A DNA stretch of 64,000 bases from Myxococcus guangdongensis (GTDB taxonomy: Bacteria; Myxococcota; Myxococcia; Myxococcales; Myxococcaceae). The DNA is taken from contig NZ_JAJVKW010000008.1 in assembly GCF_024198255.1 (NCBI RefSeq), positions 186,001 through 250,000 of the forward strand, read 5' to 3'. This document shows positions 63,056 to 64,000 of the stretch, piece by piece (positions within the stretch are counted from its first letter, which is position 1; the number at the start of each line of letters is the position of its first letter). The translations under genes were made by a program, and so were the position numbers. A model generated the notes under the pieces. That model made no database searches. It was not told the origin of the DNA and saw nothing but the letters and a program-made list of their open reading frames with translations.

Positions 63056-63327
63056 GATGCTCCTCGCGAGTGGGTGCAGCGCCGTGAGCGGCCCGCAAAA
63101 CCTACTCAATTCCTCTCTCCCGCACCAATCCTCCACGCCCAACGGAAACATTCACAAAAGCCCGTGGACATTCACAGCCCTCACGCACCGCGCCGAGACG
63201 CCATCCCAACTGAGCCCCAACGTGACGAGTGCAGCCGTGCAAATCTGGCTGCGTCGTGCAGGACAGCGCGTCCAACGACAACCGTCGCTTGCGGCACACG
63301 TTGAAATGGATGAGAAGGAGTCCACGA

Positions 63328-64000
63328 ATGTGGCCTCCTCTCCTGTTCTTGCTGCTGAGCACTTCACCTCCCGGGCAGCCTCCGCCCGAGCCGGAGCTGG
63401 GCGAGATCTCCGACTTCAACCTGCTCACGCAGGGCTGGGTGGAGGATCCAGCCCTCGACCTGACCGAAGCCATCGTCCGCGGGCACCGCGCGCCTGTCTT
63501 CGAGAACCGGGATGGCAGCGTCTGCGTCGACATCGGACGCTGGTGGGGAAAGGACGAGACAGGTGAGAGTCGGAAGCACTGGCTCTGGGCCTCGTGTCCC
63601 GCAGCGTCGGATGGAGGCTTGAGCACTGCGCCCTGCCACAAGCTCATCTCCGTCGTGACGGACCTGTCAGTGCTCGGAGAGAGATGCTCGAAGGCGGCAG
63701 TCGCCTATGCGGAGCTGGAGTTGGCCGGCTGTGCGCAGGGGGAGAAGCGCCTGGAGAGCCTCCTGCGGCGAGGCTCGTCGATGACGGTTCATGGGCCGAA
63801 GGGTGGCAAGGAGATCCAGGAGCTGCGGAAGACAATCAGGCACAGGCGGGGACCCGGCGGGGGCGACGACGTCTCGTGTGTGACCGTGGTCACCTCGCCG
63901 GATGGACGCGTCCGGGTCTGGGACGTACACATCGAACAACAGCACGGGGCGCAACCGGTGGATGAGGAGACCTACCGGGACCTGGCGTACCTTCAATGGC
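63328..64000 (+). CDS. Partial secreted protein of unknown function
   Basis: An open plus-strand frame runs from an ATG at 63328, which has AAGGAG 7 bases upstream, to the right edge. About 224 residues are visible. It begins with a signal peptide (MWPPLLFLLLSTSPPG). The mature part has several Cys residues (SVCVDIGRWWG, HWLWASCPAAS, APCHKLIS, GCAQGEKR, VSCVTVV) and ends GAQPVDEETYRDLAYLQW at the cut. I recognise no family. Codon use looks like a real gene. The C-terminus lies outside the window. Confidence 0.65.
   Translation, partial: MWPPLLFLLLSTSPPGQPPPEPELGEISDFNLLTQGWVEDPALDLTEAIVRGHRAPVFENRDGSVCVDIGRWWGKDETGESRKHWLWASCPAASDGGLSTAPCHKLISVVTDLSVLGERCSKAAVAYAELELAGCAQGEKRLESLLRRGSSMTVHGPKGGKEIQELRKTIRHRRGPGGGDDVSCVTVVTSPDGRVRVWDVHIEQQHGAQPVDEETYRDLAYLQW

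Noticed and set aside
63056-63327. Divergent 272-bp gap near the right end
   Set aside because: I looked for promoters, palindromes and short genes and found nothing convincing beyond ribosome sites of the two flanking genes.

Overview
The window is high-GC DNA (roughly 70%, with very high GC at third codon positions) packed with short-spaced or overlapping genes. The gene content points to a myxobacterium of the Myxococcaceae type (Myxococcus, Corallococcus or a relative). It has a serine/threonine kinase fused to an ATPase, a heat-shock-like sigma factor, two sigma-54 activators, DUF4159 and von Willebrand proteins and a giant low-complexity protein. The genus is inferred from style and content, not from a marker gene. 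I see no tRNA, rRNA, CRISPR array, insertion sequence or prophage.

Layout. 1-905: a partial membrane protein. 1028-10805: an acetate module, made of a small membrane protein, a sodium:solute-symporter/histidine-kinase fusion, an NtrC-type regulator, an outer-membrane porin, acetyl-CoA synthetase, a DUF485 protein and an ActP-type symporter. A GTTACC/GGTAAC palindrome cluster and a -24/-12 promoter match lie between regulator and operon. 10901-16650: ECF sigma factor, split YeeE/YedE pair, orphan adenine methyltransferase, SodC, serine hydrolase. 16753-24621: von Willebrand/amidotransferase-like and DUF4159 proteins, membrane proteins, a tandem lectin-like-domain protein, a ketosynthase-like protein and a lipoprotein. 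24710-33177: RpoH-like sigma factor divergent from a DEAD-box helicase with three DbpA-like C-terminal repeats, then an XRE regulator, glutamate dehydrogenase, threonine deaminase and a metallopeptidase.

33298-39660 encodes a 2120-residue protein, the most unusual object here. It has a Tyr/Gln-rich repeat block, a long acidic segment with about 35 copies of an ELPADAVQ-type octad, and a stretch of 1275 consecutive residues without Lys or Arg, bounded by small conserved ends. 39830-47363 holds YceI, a DODA-type dioxygenase divergent from a XylR-like sigma-54 activator (with a -24/-12 match in front of the dioxygenase), a rhomboid-like protein, thiolase and small genes. 47520-48110 is a degenerate tandem repeat array running into the 3' end of the kinase gene.

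52809-57515 is a tightly overlapping ureide operon (flavoprotein, allantoinase, allantoicase, OHCU decarboxylase, HIU hydrolase) with no classical urate oxidase; the flavoprotein is the candidate for that step. 57728-60238 holds pruA and an aldose-epimerase-like gene. The right end has a DUF6973-like protein behind a degraded alpha/beta hydrolase, a lipoprotein and a partial secreted protein. Much of the window concerns two-carbon and nitrogen catabolism: acetate, glutamate, threonine, proline and purines.
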